Source: Dethiothermospora halolimnae (GTDB lineage: Bacteria > Bacillota > Clostridia > Tissierellales > VENL01). Taken from it: a DNA stretch of 47,499 nucleotides. Position numbers and translations under genes: made by a program. Every line of letters starts with the position of its first letter. Position 1 is the stretch's first letter. The notes under the pieces are model-generated. The model was given only the letters and a program-made list of their open reading frames with translations. It had not been told where the DNA came from and made no database searches. Shown here piece after piece: positions 16,213 through 24,355 of this stretch. The stretch spans positions 1 to 47,499 of the forward strand of contig NZ_JBAKFX010000031.1 of the NCBI RefSeq assembly GCF_037577855.1. The letters are read 5' to 3'.

Positions 16213-17250
16213 ATGATAGATGTGGGAATAATAGGAGCAACAGGATATGCCGGTGAAGAATTAATAAGACTTCTTCAGAATCATAGAGAAGTTAGAGTTA
16301 AAAAAATAATATCTAAATCCTATGAAGACAAGAAATTTAGTTATGTTTATAGAAATTTTGCAGGTATTCAGGAAAAGGTTTGCGAAAAATTAGATTGGAA
16401 AACTGTTGCCGACGATATTGATATATTATTTTCAGCTCTTCCCTATGGAGTATTAATGGAAAATCTAACAAAAAACATGATGGACAAACTAAAGATAATA
16501 GATATAGGGGTGGATTATAGATTTATGGATAAAGAAAACTATAGGAAATATTACGGCAGAGAGCATAAATCAATAGAAATATCAGAGAAATTTGTATATG
16601 GACTTAGTGAGTGGAATAAAGAGAAAATACAAACAGCTAAATATGTGGCCAACCCAGGATGCTATGCCACTGCTATACAACTGGGAATATTACCATTAAT
16701 AAAAGAAAACATAATAAAACCGGATTTAATAGTAGATGGAAAATGTGGGTTATCAGGGGGAGGTAGAACCTTAACAATTGGAACCCATTATGTAGAATGT
16801 AATGAGTCAATGAAAGCATATAGAATAAACAATCACCCCCATACCCAAGAGGTTAAAAAGGGTATAGAATATTTTCTAGATAATAAGATAAACTTAACCT
16901 TCACCCCCCACTTGATACCAATGCAAAGGGGAATGTTAGTAACTGGGTATACACAATTAAAGGAAAAAATCAAGGATAAAGAAGTAAGGGAAGTATATCA
17001 TAGGTACTATGGTAATAAAGAGTTCATACAAATATTGGATAAAGGAATTTACGTTGAAACTAAGTGGGTTAAAGGTTCAAATATGTGTCATATAAACTTT
17101 GAAATTGATGAAGAAACTAATAAGCTTATTGTAATAGTTGCAATAGATAATTTAATGAAAGGGGCATCGGGACAAGCTATACAAAACATGAATATTATGA
17201 GTGGATATAAAGAAAACATGGGATTAGGTTATGTGCCTATATGTATATAA
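16213..17250 (+). CDS. argC: N-acetyl-gamma-glutamyl-phosphate reductase
   Basis: This 345-residue ArgC has the dinucleotide-binding GIIGATGYAGEELIRLL at the N-terminus, the catalytic Cys150 in NPGCYAT, the SGGGR loop near 181 and HPHTQE (His208 and His210). It reduces N-acetyl-glutamyl-5-phosphate with NADPH, the third step of arginine biosynthesis. The neighbours are a VOC protein and a GNAT; argJ, argB and argD are absent from the window, so it is detached from its usual operon. The small substitution in the usual S-G-A-G-R stretch (here SGGGR) suggests a divergent copy. ATG 16213 follows AAAGAAAGGTAGG. Confidence 0.92.
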   Translation: MIDVGIIGATGYAGEELIRLLQNHREVRVKKIISKSYEDKKFSYVYRNFAGIQEKVCEKLDWKTVADDIDILFSALPYGVLMENLTKNMMDKLKIIDIGVDYRFMDKENYRKYYGREHKSIEISEKFVYGLSEWNKEKIQTAKYVANPGCYATAIQLGILPLIKENIIKPDLIVDGKCGLSGGGRTLTIGTHYVECNESMKAYRINNHPHTQEVKKGIEYFLDNKINLTFTPHLIPMQRGMLVTGYTQLKEKIKDKEVREVYHRYYGNKEFIQILDKGIYVETKWVKGSNMCHINFEIDEETNKLIVIVAIDNLMKGASGQAIQNMNIMSGYKENMGLGYVPICI

Positions 17251-17298
17251 ATAGATTAAGATATAGGCTAAAATTTAATTTGTACAGAGAGGAGAAGT

Positions 17299-17841
17299 AT
17301 GATGTGTTCAAATACGAAACATTCGATAAAGTTAATAGAGCCTAGTATGGACTATGAAGATAATTTCAAAGAATTGGTATCAGAATATAAGAAAGTAGGA
17401 GAAAAAAGGTATTTTGAAAAGTATAAAAAAGCATTAGAAGACTTCCCACAATTCATATCTGAGCTAGAAAAACAGTCTAAAGGATTACATGATGAAGATG
17501 TAGGGGCTAAAACTACTACATATTGGTTAACTGATGAAGATGAAATACTGGGAGTAATAAGAATAAGACATGTTCTAAATAGCCAATATTTTAGGACATA
17601 TGTTGGACATATAGGGTGTGACATTTCTCCAAAACATAGAAACAAAGGTTACGGTGATAAGATATTAAATGAAGGGTTACATAAAGCAAAAGAAATAGGG
17701 TTAAATAAAATATTAATTACATGTGTATCTAATAATATAGGATCAATTAAAGTGATAGAAAAAAATGGAGGTATATTTGAGTCAGAGGTGTATAATAAAA
17801 AAATTGATAAAATCATGAGAAGATACTGGGTAGAAATATAA
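17299..17841 (+). CDS. GNAT N-acetyltransferase
   Basis: This 180-residue single-domain GNAT has VGHIGCDISPKHRNKGYGDKIL, which gives the beta-4 strand and the R-x-x-G-x-G acetyl-CoA loop, and NIGSIKVIEKNGGIFESEV at the C-terminus. This layout resembles predicted acetyltransferases in which ENGG replaces the usual Phe-Tyr pair. GAGGAGAAGT precedes the start. The acceptor is unknown. It follows argC by 48 bases on the same strand and could be co-transcribed. Confidence 0.85.
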   Translation: MMCSNTKHSIKLIEPSMDYEDNFKELVSEYKKVGEKRYFEKYKKALEDFPQFISELEKQSKGLHDEDVGAKTTTYWLTDEDEILGVIRIRHVLNSQYFRTYVGHIGCDISPKHRNKGYGDKILNEGLHKAKEIGLNKILITCVSNNIGSIKVIEKNGGIFESEVYNKKIDKIMRRYWVEI

Positions 17842-17942
17842 TGTTAATTATAAAATATGGTTTAAAAATAGAAGCAAAGAAAAGGGGGTTCTGTAAACAA
17901 TATAGAAAAAATCAGTTGAAATAGATTTGGAGGATTATAATT

Positions 17943-18318
17943 ATGAGAAAGAGAGGAATATTAGGAAAAGTTTTAATTATTTTTTTTCGTATTAATTATG
18001 GCTACAGTATATGTAAATAAAACCAAAATACATGAACCTCAAATAGGAAAATATATTATAACAAATGCTGAAATAAAAAATTCCGTTTGGGTTTTACTTA
18101 AAAAAGATAATAAATTTGAATTTAAACGGGGATTTAATACATCCTATGTGCCTTCTGGAAACTATTTAGTTGAAAATAATATATTAAAATTAATTGTTAA
18201 TAAAAATGAAATATACAAATTTAAAATTGATGGAGATAAGTTAATTTTTGAAGGCAGTAATGTTGATAGCAATTTAGTTGAAATCGGAACTATTTTTAAA
18301 TTATATAACAGGAAATGA
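17943..18318 (+). pseudogene. Small signal-anchored protein, frameshift in a poly-T tract
   Basis: ATG 17943 follows TTGGAGGATT. The frame MRKRGILGKVLIIFF is a membrane or signal segment, but it runs to a stop soon after a run of eight T (17981-17988). Removing one T joins it to the open frame that continues VLIMATVYVNKTKIHEPQ and ends at TGA 18316-18318, giving about 124 residues. The C-terminal part (KYIITNAEIKNSVWVLLKKD, GNYLVENNILKLIV) looks like a small beta-rich lipocalin- or copper-resistance-like extracytoplasmic domain. It may be a sequencing slip in the homopolymer, a phase-variable tract or a dead gene. Confidence 0.65.
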
Positions 18319-18396
18319 TTTTCTATACTCTTTAAAAAGTTAGTATATACATTGTATAAAGAGTATAAATATTGTAAATGGAAAGGAAAAAATATT

Positions 18397-18807
18397 TTGT
18401 GGACTAAAACAAAAAAACGATTAGAAAATTTTATATGTGATTCACTAAAGGGTAGGGTTGAATTTCATTGCTCAAATTATAGGATACATGATGGAATAGG
18501 TAGAACCTATATAACAGTAGATGGCATAGAAGTGTATAATATGTGTACCTTAAAAAGAGATTACTATAGTAATCCTAAAAAGGGGTTAATATCTCAAGTT
18601 GAATTTATGAAGAGTGTAGAAAAATATTTTTTAAGTCCAATAGATAAATGTCTAGAAAGTAAGGATACTGCAATGAAGATTTTAGTTGTTTTAGATAAGA
18701 GAATAGGTAAAAGAAGACTTAAAAAAATGAAGGGAAAAATTAATAATGAAACAGATATAATAAAATATTTTTATAAGTTAAGGTGTGATGCAGAAGGATT
18801 GGATTAA
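18397..18807 (+). CDS. SF0329-family protein of unknown function
   Basis: I chose TTG 18397 because AAGGA lies 9 bases upstream and the family characteristically begins M-W-x-K-x-K-K-x-L-E. The 136-residue product has LENFICDSLKGRVEFH, RIHDGIGRTYITVDGIEV and CTLKRD, which match the conserved N-terminal part of SF0329-type proteins. The function is unknown. The ending is ordinary (RCDAEGLD). It is separated by a few bases from the LUD fragment that follows. Confidence 0.55.
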   Translation: MWTKTKKRLENFICDSLKGRVEFHCSNYRIHDGIGRTYITVDGIEVYNMCTLKRDYYSNPKKGLISQVEFMKSVEKYFLSPIDKCLESKDTAMKILVVLDKRIGKRRLKKMKGKINNETDIIKYFYKLRCDAEGLD

Positions 18808-18809
18808 TA

Positions 18810-19088
18810 CTATTAGCTGCCATGGTTTATGGGCCAGAAAAAGTGATAATTGTTGTAGGGAAAAATAAAGTTTGTGATACATTAGAAGCAGCAATAAAAA
18901 GGGCAAGAAACATTGCAGCACCATTAAATGCTAAAAGAGCAGGATATAACCCACCATGCATAAAGATGAAAAAATGTATAGATTGTAAAAGTGAAGAAAG
19001 GGTTTGTTTTAACCTAAATATTATAGAAGGTCAATATGATGCCAATAGAATGAAACTTTTTATAGTAAATGAAGATATAGGTTATTAA
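18810..19088 (+). pseudogene. C-terminal fragment of a LUD-domain (LutC/DUF162) protein
   Basis: The frame gives AAMVYGPEKVIIVVGKNKV, then RNIAAPLNAKR, CIDCKSEERVCFNLNIIEGQ and a final IVNEDIGY, the standard C-terminal half of LUD-domain proteins (lactate utilisation and related). The N-terminal half, normally ending in T-x-T-G-N/S-R before the AAM segment, is absent because the SF0329-family gene ends at 18807. No good ribosome binding site precedes ATG 18822. This is a deletion remnant. Confidence 0.75.
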
Positions 19089-19127
19089 ATGCATTGTAAT
19101 TATATATTAAACATAAGGAGGTTAGTT

Positions 19128-20051
19128 ATGCCAAATTTCATATGGTCTAAAAAGTTACAAGGTATCTTAAATCTTGACTTAAGTAGAGAAATAAGATTTA
19201 GGGATGATAAGAAAGATTTATTTATTAAAACTTTAGGGTTAAAACCTGAAATGACAATAGTTGATATTGGCTGTGGTCCAGGAGCAATAACAAGGAAACT
19301 TGCCATATGGTTAGGTGAAGGGACAAAAGTAATCGGGGTAGATAGGGATACTAACTTTATAGAATATGCTAAAGAAAAAGCGAAAAAATTAGATATTAAA
19401 AATATAAAATATATAGAAGGAGATGCATTGTCCTTACCATTGGAACATAATTCTGTTGATGCTTGTATTTCCCACACTGTTATAGAACATATACCAAATA
19501 AAGAGTTTTTATTAGAGCAAAAAAGGATATGTAAAGATGGTGGTATAGTTTCTGTTATGTATTGTAGACCAGATAAATATATAAAGGCGAAATCACCACA
19601 CACACCTAAAATAACTAAAAGAGAATATGAATTATGGGAAAAATTAAATAAAGATTCAGAAGATATTGATAAAAAATACAAGGTTGGGGAGTATTGGCCA
19701 AAGGAATACGAACTTCCAAGTTTATTTGATGAATTAGGTTTTATAGAAGTAAAGGTGGATGCCTTTGCAATACCTGTATCAATAGATGATGCTAGAAATA
19801 GCAGTGAGGAAAAAGTTCGGTTAATTGAAATCGAAAAGAAACAACTATTAGAAAATCTTAACTTAAACTTAGAATTGAATAAGAATAACATTACAGATAG
19901 GGAAATTTATGAACTAAACAATTTAATAGAAGAAAGATTTTTAGAAAGGCTACACCTTTTAAGAAAAGGAAAAAAATTATGGGATTATACAATTGTAATG
20001 GTTCAAGTGGTATCTGGTGTAGTAAAAAAAGGGTATAATGATAAGTCCTAA
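19128..20051 (+). CDS. Class I SAM-dependent methyltransferase
   Basis: ATG 19128 (MPNFIWSKK) was chosen because AAGGAGGTTAGTT precedes it; the frame is open back to 19089. This 307-residue protein has the SAM-binding VDIGCGPGAITRKLA (motif I), VIGVDRD (motif II acidic residue), EGDALSLPL and ISHTVIEHIPN (post-motif region), followed by a C-terminal helical extension of about 120 residues. It resembles UbiE/Methyltransf_11-type enzymes acting on small molecules. The stop is 5 bases before REP-like copy 6. Confidence 0.88.
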   Translation: MPNFIWSKKLQGILNLDLSREIRFRDDKKDLFIKTLGLKPEMTIVDIGCGPGAITRKLAIWLGEGTKVIGVDRDTNFIEYAKEKAKKLDIKNIKYIEGDALSLPLEHNSVDACISHTVIEHIPNKEFLLEQKRICKDGGIVSVMYCRPDKYIKAKSPHTPKITKREYELWEKLNKDSEDIDKKYKVGEYWPKEYELPSLFDELGFIEVKVDAFAIPVSIDDARNSSEEKVRLIEIEKKQLLENLNLNLELNKNNITDREIYELNNLIEERFLERLHLLRKGKKLWDYTIVMVQVVSGVVKKGYNDKS

Positions 20052-20055
20052 AGTG

Positions 20056-20092
20056 TTGGACAAACTCTAAGGCAGGGACAGTTCATTGCAAA
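20056..20092 (+). repeat. REP-like repeat copy 6 (forward), left of HAD gene
   Basis: It reads TTGGACAAAC, a short spacer, then CAGGGACAGTTCATTGCAAA. It faces copy 7 (20878-20907) across the HAD gene. Confidence 0.8.
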
Positions 20093-20146
20093 GAACTGAG
20101 TACAAAAATCATTTCCAAAATAAATAGTTATTAATGGAAGGGGGCA

Positions 20147-20863
20147 ATGATGAAAAAATATAAAGCTATTTTCTTTGATAGAGATGGAACAATATCCACT
20201 AAAAATCAGGAGAAATTAGAAAAAAGAGACGAGTATTTAAGTAAGGTATTAGGTGAAGATAAATTTGAAGTTACACCAAAAATTTCAGGAGAAGCAATGA
20301 ATAGAGTAGTTAAAAAAGCACCTGAATTAGATTTTCAGAAAAACTTAGTAAATACGATAGAAAAGGAAAACAGATATTGGGAATTATATTTTAAAGAAAT
20401 TTTGCTTATGGCTGGATATAAAGGTAACATTGAAACTGAACCAAAGAAGTTAAATAAAAAATTTTCATTTACAGATATGCTACAACCCTATCCAGAAACT
20501 GAAGAGGTTTTTAGATACTTTAAAGATAGAGGCTATAAAATTGGGATAATAAGTGACACGTTTCCATCATTACAGGCTACAATTGAAAAGATGAATTTAG
20601 GAAGATATGTAGACTCTTATACATCAAGTTCTATTGTAGGGGTTTTTAAACCTGAGCCTAAAATATATATTCAAGCATTAAAGTCTCTTAATGTTACTGC
20701 CAAAGAAAGTATTTATGTTGATGACTATAAAGTCGAGTCAGATGGAGCTAGGGATATAGGGTTCACATCTTTTCATATAGATAGAAAAAGAAAAGGGGAA
20801 TGTTGCAAAAAATGGGAAATCAATAACTTGAAAGATCTAATAGATTATGTGGAAAAATATTAA
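20147..20863 (+). CDS. HAD-family phosphatase, enclosed by inverted REP-like repeats
   Basis: This 238-residue HAD hydrolase has FFDRDGTI (Asp11 and Asp13), GIISDTF (motif II), KPEPKIYIQAL (motif III) and YVDDYKVESDGARDIG (motif IV). A helical cap domain lies between residues 20 and 110. It starts after GGAAGGGGGCA. The gene is enclosed by copies 6 and 7 of the repeat in opposite orientation, a layout matching that of the RAYT gene at 34.8 kb. The substrate is unknown. Confidence 0.88.
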   Translation: MMKKYKAIFFDRDGTISTKNQEKLEKRDEYLSKVLGEDKFEVTPKISGEAMNRVVKKAPELDFQKNLVNTIEKENRYWELYFKEILLMAGYKGNIETEPKKLNKKFSFTDMLQPYPETEEVFRYFKDRGYKIGIISDTFPSLQATIEKMNLGRYVDSYTSSSIVGVFKPEPKIYIQALKSLNVTAKESIYVDDYKVESDGARDIGFTSFHIDRKRKGECCKKWEINNLKDLIDYVEKY

Positions 20864-20877
20864 ACTTTGAAATAGTA

Positions 20878-20907
20878 AGTACAAGCTTTTAAAATGAACT
20901 GTCCCTA
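20878..20907 (-). repeat. REP-like repeat copy 7 (reverse), right of HAD gene
   Basis: It reads GTACAAGCTTTTAAA and then ATGAACTGTCCCTA. The stretch GTACAAGCTTTTAAA is shared exactly with the repeat downstream of the RAYT gene (35840-35854), which goes beyond the common core. Confidence 0.85.
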
Positions 20908-20992
20908 TGGAAAATTTATCTTATAAGGTTTATAATTAAATGGTGTATATATGAAAAATAATATAAAAAAATTAGTGTTTGGAGGAATAAAA

Positions 20993-21304
20993 ATGGAAAA
21001 TAAAAACTTTGATGTTAAGATTACAATATTAAAAAAACTAAAGGATGAAGATATACATAGGGAATATGCAAAGGACAATTTACCAGTAGTATGCGCAAAA
21101 GGAGAAGTGGGGGAAGAATATATATCAAAAAATTGTGACATGCCCAATGGATTTTGTCCCGGTGCTTGGGAAGGACTTAAAAGTAAAGTTTCTTTATTGG
21201 CATCGGGTAAAAATAGTCCCTATGTAAAACAAGAGGGAATTGCTATTCACTCTTGTAATGATGGACTACATCCGGTTATCTATAAACTAGAAAGAATAAA
21301 ATAA
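20993..21304 (+). CDS. TIGR04076-family protein
   Basis: ATG 20993 follows TTGGAGGAATAA; an earlier in-frame ATG at 20951 lacks a ribosome binding site. The 103-residue protein begins KNFDVKITILKKL and has the family's Cys-containing core (MPNGFCPGAWEGL) and a C-terminal CNDGLHPVIYKLER. Members are small proteins of unknown function in anaerobes, with conserved Cys residues that could bind metal. It sits in front of a zinc-ribbon-like gene with 18 bases between them, suggesting an operon. Confidence 0.65.
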   Translation: MENKNFDVKITILKKLKDEDIHREYAKDNLPVVCAKGEVGEEYISKNCDMPNGFCPGAWEGLKSKVSLLASGKNSPYVKQEGIAIHSCNDGLHPVIYKLERIK

Positions 21305-21322
21305 TATATCGGAGGTATAGAA

Positions 21323-21769
21323 ATGAGATGCCCAGAATGTTATAGTGAGTACTCTAGAATTACCCCCTTAAGAAAACCAAAGGATTGTTTGGAAAATCAT
21401 AAACAATATATATGTTCTGTTTGTGGAAGACATATTTGTATTAGCTTACAAGGAAAGAAAAGGGCGAGATGTTTTTTTCCATTTAGTAGTTTGGAACAAG
21501 CTATTTTATATTTGAAATGTGCAGAGATTATAACTAAAGGCTCTTGTGGCATATATGAACTAAAGGATAAGAAGTCAGGAAGAAAATCATATAAAATTTT
21601 TCCTAAAGTAGATGAATTAAAGGAGTACTTACATAAAAATCCGAAAAAAATCTGTGAGACAATGGAGCCAATATATGTTTCACCCAATTATATAAAAATT
21701 AAAGATAATCAGATAAAAAGATTGAATAAAGAAGAAATGGAGAAATACTTAGAAGAAATGGAAGTTTAA
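21323..21769 (+). CDS. Zinc-ribbon-like protein of unknown function
   Basis: This 148-residue protein opens with MRCPEC and continues with CSVCGRHIC (Cys3, Cys6, Cys31, Cys34), which fits a treble-clef or zinc-ribbon site. The rest is mixed alpha/beta, rich in Lys and Glu, with a charged C-terminal helix. I do not recognise the family. The start follows ATCGGAGGTATAGAA. It probably shares a transcript with the upstream TIGR04076 gene. Confidence 0.55.
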   Translation: MRCPECYSEYSRITPLRKPKDCLENHKQYICSVCGRHICISLQGKKRARCFFPFSSLEQAILYLKCAEIITKGSCGIYELKDKKSGRKSYKIFPKVDELKEYLHKNPKKICETMEPIYVSPNYIKIKDNQIKRLNKEEMEKYLEEMEV

Positions 21770-21943
21770 TTTTATGCATTTTGGCAAATGTTAAAAAATA
21801 TAAATGTTAGTAGAAGTTTTATCTTATGATATAATAAACTTATCCAGAACATACGTTTGTAAATATTTAGTATGCCGACCCAAAGGTTATATGAAATGCT
21901 ATGATTAATTAATATCTTCAAAATGATCAGAGGAATAAATTTT

Positions 21944-22117
21944 ATGTTTGAAGAAAATAGTTTTAAAAGTTTTATGATAGGATTTTTAAGTTATTTTGTG
22001 ATATCTATTATTTTAGACTTTTTGGGTATAGAAAAACTGTTTATTAAAGTTATTATTTTGAGTATAATGCTATTGTTAAGTTATTTAATAATTAATCGTA
22101 AAAAAAGTAATAAATAA
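21944..22117 (+). CDS. Small membrane protein (57 aa)
   Basis: The start MFEENSFKSF at 21944 follows AGAGGA by about 10 bases; the frame is open to 21923. Two hydrophobic segments (FMIGFLSYFVISIILDFLGI and FIKVIILSIMLLLSYLII) are followed by a Lys-rich end, NRKKSNK. It has a typical two-helix integral membrane topology. I do not recognise a family. The preceding stretch 21770-21943 is non-coding and AT-rich. Confidence 0.5.
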   Translation: MFEENSFKSFMIGFLSYFVISIILDFLGIEKLFIKVIILSIMLLLSYLIINRKKSNK

Positions 22118-22252
22118 AAGAGGGGGTTAATTTTTTTAGATAAACCATATAATTGGGTATTAGACAACTTTCCACAAAAATATGGAGCATAAGTAATACG
22201 GTAAGTTATCTAAAATAAGACCTATCTTAATGAAGATAAGGAGCGAAGATAA

Positions 22253-22618
22253 ATGAGAAAAATAATTAGAAACGACGTAAATGAAGATTGGGCTCATTCC
22301 GGGATTATTGAGGCTGGAGATTTTGCTTTTATAGGTTATTGTGTAGGTAATGTTGGACAATCTATTGAAAATCAGATTAATGGTGCTTTTGATCATCTGA
22401 TAGAACGGCTGGAATCTATAGGTTTAAAATTGGAATCTGTTGTAAAGATTGATTGTATGTTTAGAGACATATGGAATATTCCCGTGTTAGAAGCTATAAT
22501 AAAAGAAAGATTTGAAGGAAAATATCCAGTACGAAAATCAATACAAACAGAGTTTGCCCATCGTGGTGGTTCTGGTGGACTTCAGTTTCAACTAGATGCT
22601 GTAGCGTTCAAGGGGTAG
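22253..22618 (+). CDS. RidA/YjgF-family protein
   Basis: This 121-residue protein has the YjgF/YER057c/UK114 fold pattern: IIEAGDFAFIGYCVG, GQSIENQINGAFDHLIERLESIGLKLESVVKIDCMF and a C-terminal GLQFQLDAVAF. RidA deaminates reactive enamine/imine intermediates, relying on a late Arg. That Arg is not in the usual V-E-I-E-A-I/V position here, so this may be a non-RidA subgroup. The start follows AAGGAGCGAAGATAA. Confidence 0.8.
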   Translation: MRKIIRNDVNEDWAHSGIIEAGDFAFIGYCVGNVGQSIENQINGAFDHLIERLESIGLKLESVVKIDCMFRDIWNIPVLEAIIKERFEGKYPVRKSIQTEFAHRGGSGGLQFQLDAVAFKG

Positions 22619-22675
22619 AAAGAGAAAAAATGAAACAATATACTTGCCAGTATATTATTAAAAGGTGGAATACAA

Positions 22676-23179
22676 ATGAAAAGAGAAGAAATAAGATATA
22701 ATATTTACCAATTAAAAGATATAAATAATATTCCTTATAATTTACTATTATCAGCCGATCCCAGTGAAGAAGCCATAAGAGATTATATAAAAAGAGGATT
22801 TATTTATATATGTGAGATTAATGAAATAATTGGAGTTTATGTACTAATAAATACTAGACCTAATACAATGGAACTTGTAAATATTTCTGTTAAAGAAAAT
22901 TTCCAGGGAAAAGGGATTGGAAAACAACTGGTTTTACATGCTATAAATACTGCTATAGATAAAGGAATTAAAACACTGGAAATAGGTACGGGAAATTCAA
23001 GTTTAGACCAACTTGCCCTATATCAAAAATGTGGATTTCGTATAGTAGGTGTAGACAAAGATTTCTTTATTAGACATTATGCTAAAGAGATTATTGAAAA
23101 TGGAATCAAATGCAGAGATATGATTAGATTGAGTATGGATTTGGATAGTTATTTATTAAGAAAGGATGTGACTATCTAG
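22676..23179 (+). CDS. GNAT N-acetyltransferase
   Basis: This 167-residue GNAT has MELVNISVKENFQGKGIGKQLV (beta-4 and acetyl-CoA loop) and LDQLALYQKCGFRIVGVDKDFF, a pattern seen in AAC(6')-like and small-molecule acetyltransferases. It keeps a Glu in MELVNISV. The start follows AAAAGGTGGAATACAA. The final RKDVTI is plain. The next gene starts 33 bases later. Confidence 0.88.
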   Translation: MKREEIRYNIYQLKDINNIPYNLLLSADPSEEAIRDYIKRGFIYICEINEIIGVYVLINTRPNTMELVNISVKENFQGKGIGKQLVLHAINTAIDKGIKTLEIGTGNSSLDQLALYQKCGFRIVGVDKDFFIRHYAKEIIENGIKCRDMIRLSMDLDSYLLRKDVTI

Positions 23180-23212
23180 TGATGTTTAACATAATATCAC
23201 TAAAAATAATCT

Positions 23213-23884
23213 ATGGATAATATAACTAAAGTTTTTCAAGAAATATATATAAATATAAAAGAATTAAATCCAATTGATCGACCTTGTATTATAGGGGTAA
23301 ACGGTATTGATACATCAGGGAAAACTGAATTTGCTAAAAAGTTCAAACAATACCTAGAAGAAAAAGAACATAATGTTCAAATAGTACATATAGATGATTT
23401 TCATAATCCTAAAAAAGTAAGATATTCAGGAGAAAATCAAGTAGGAAATTATTTTAATAAAAGTTTTGATATAAAGAATTTAGTAGAAAATATATTAGTT
23501 CCAATAAAGGAAGAAGGATTTCTACATACAAAACTCAAGTTATTGGATCTAGGAACTGATGAATATAATATACAGAAAGAATTCTACATTGAAAAAAATA
23601 CAATAGTGATTTTAGAAGGGGTATTTATTTTTAGAGAAGAAATATATCCATATTTAGATTATAAAATTTTTATTGACATTCCTTTAAATGAGTGTAAAAG
23701 AAGAGCCATAGAAAGGGATGTACCACTATATGGAGATGAAATTTTAGAAAAATATGATACAAAATATATACCCACTCAAAAATATTACTTTAAGAAATAT
23801 CCTATTAAGAAGTATGCAGATGTCATTATAGATAATACAAATTGGGATAAGCCCAAAATAGTTTCTGATTTAAAGGAACAATAG
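23213..23884 (+). CDS. Uridine-kinase-like P-loop kinase
   Basis: This 223-residue P-loop NTPase has the Walker A motif GIDTSGKTEFAKKF (near residues 31-44), VHIDDFHNPK, a catalytic or substrate Asp strand as in uridine and phosphoribulokinases, and IVILEGVFIFREEIYPYLDYKIFIDIP (Walker-B-like), then CKRRAIERDV (lid Arg). The Udk/Panc/CoaA-like family phosphorylates nucleosides or other small hydroxylated molecules. The ribosome binding site before ATG 23213 is weak, so it may be translated after the upstream gene. Confidence 0.8.
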   Translation: MDNITKVFQEIYINIKELNPIDRPCIIGVNGIDTSGKTEFAKKFKQYLEEKEHNVQIVHIDDFHNPKKVRYSGENQVGNYFNKSFDIKNLVENILVPIKEEGFLHTKLKLLDLGTDEYNIQKEFYIEKNTIVILEGVFIFREEIYPYLDYKIFIDIPLNECKRRAIERDVPLYGDEILEKYDTKYIPTQKYYFKKYPIKKYADVIIDNTNWDKPKIVSDLKEQ

Positions 23885-23906
23885 TGCTGAAAAAAGGAGG
23901 TGTAGT

Positions 23907-24287
23907 ATGGGGGAGAGAGTAGTAAAATTATTTTGGCAATATATAAATAATGCAGATTTTGATGGTCTTGATAATGTAATGACTAATGATGCAATGGTAT
24001 GGTTACCTAATACAAAAGAAGTTTTTAAAGGTAAAAGTAAATATATAGAGTTTAATAAGAGATATCCAGATAGGTGGTATGTGGATTTAGAAAAGCTATA
24101 TTCATCGGGAGAAACTATTATTTCAGTGGCTAAAATATTTAATAAAGAAAGGTCTATGAGTTTCTATGTAACATCTTTTTTTAAGCTTAAAGATGATTTA
24201 ATAGAAGAAATAACAGAATATTGGGGAGAAAATGGAGAACCACCAAAGTGGAGGATAGATGAAAAACTATCTGAAAGATATAAATAA
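23907..24287 (+). CDS. SnoaL/NTF2-like protein
   Basis: This 126-residue alpha+beta cone-fold protein has VVKLFWQYINNADFDGLDNVMTNDAMVWLPNTKEVFKG at the N-terminus and a C-terminal DLIEEITEYWGENGEPPKWR, as in SnoaL-like nuclear-transport-factor-2 family proteins. Members bind or turn over small hydrophobic ligands, and many are of unknown function. It starts after AAAAAGGAGGTGTAGT. It ends 36 bases before the stop of the minus-strand NUDIX gene, with a shared terminator between. Confidence 0.8.
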   Translation: MGERVVKLFWQYINNADFDGLDNVMTNDAMVWLPNTKEVFKGKSKYIEFNKRYPDRWYVDLEKLYSSGETIISVAKIFNKERSMSFYVTSFFKLKDDLIEEITEYWGENGEPPKWRIDEKLSERYK

Positions 24288-24308
24288 AAACATAGGGAAA
24301 TTGAAAAT

Positions 24309-24355
24309 ATATAAAGATAAAGCTAGGTTCCTAGCTTTATCTTTATATATTTTTT
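24309..24355. terminator. Bidirectional intrinsic terminator
   Basis: Perfect 19-bp arms (24309-24327 and 24330-24348) with a 2-base centre lie between convergent genes. TTTTTTT follows on the + strand, and A-rich sequence on the other side serves the minus strand. The right arm overlaps the last codons of the NUDIX gene. Confidence 0.85.

Noticed and set aside
19100..19891. 263-codon minus-strand open frame inside the methyltransferase gene
   Set aside because: It overlaps a gene with clear motifs and a ribosome binding site, and has low-complexity Ser/Phe/Leu-rich composition, the sign of an antisense shadow frame.
22118..22252. Short ORF remnant (PYNWVLDNFPQKYGA) before the RidA gene
   Set aside because: About 18 codons without a start codon; too short to identify or to support as a gene.
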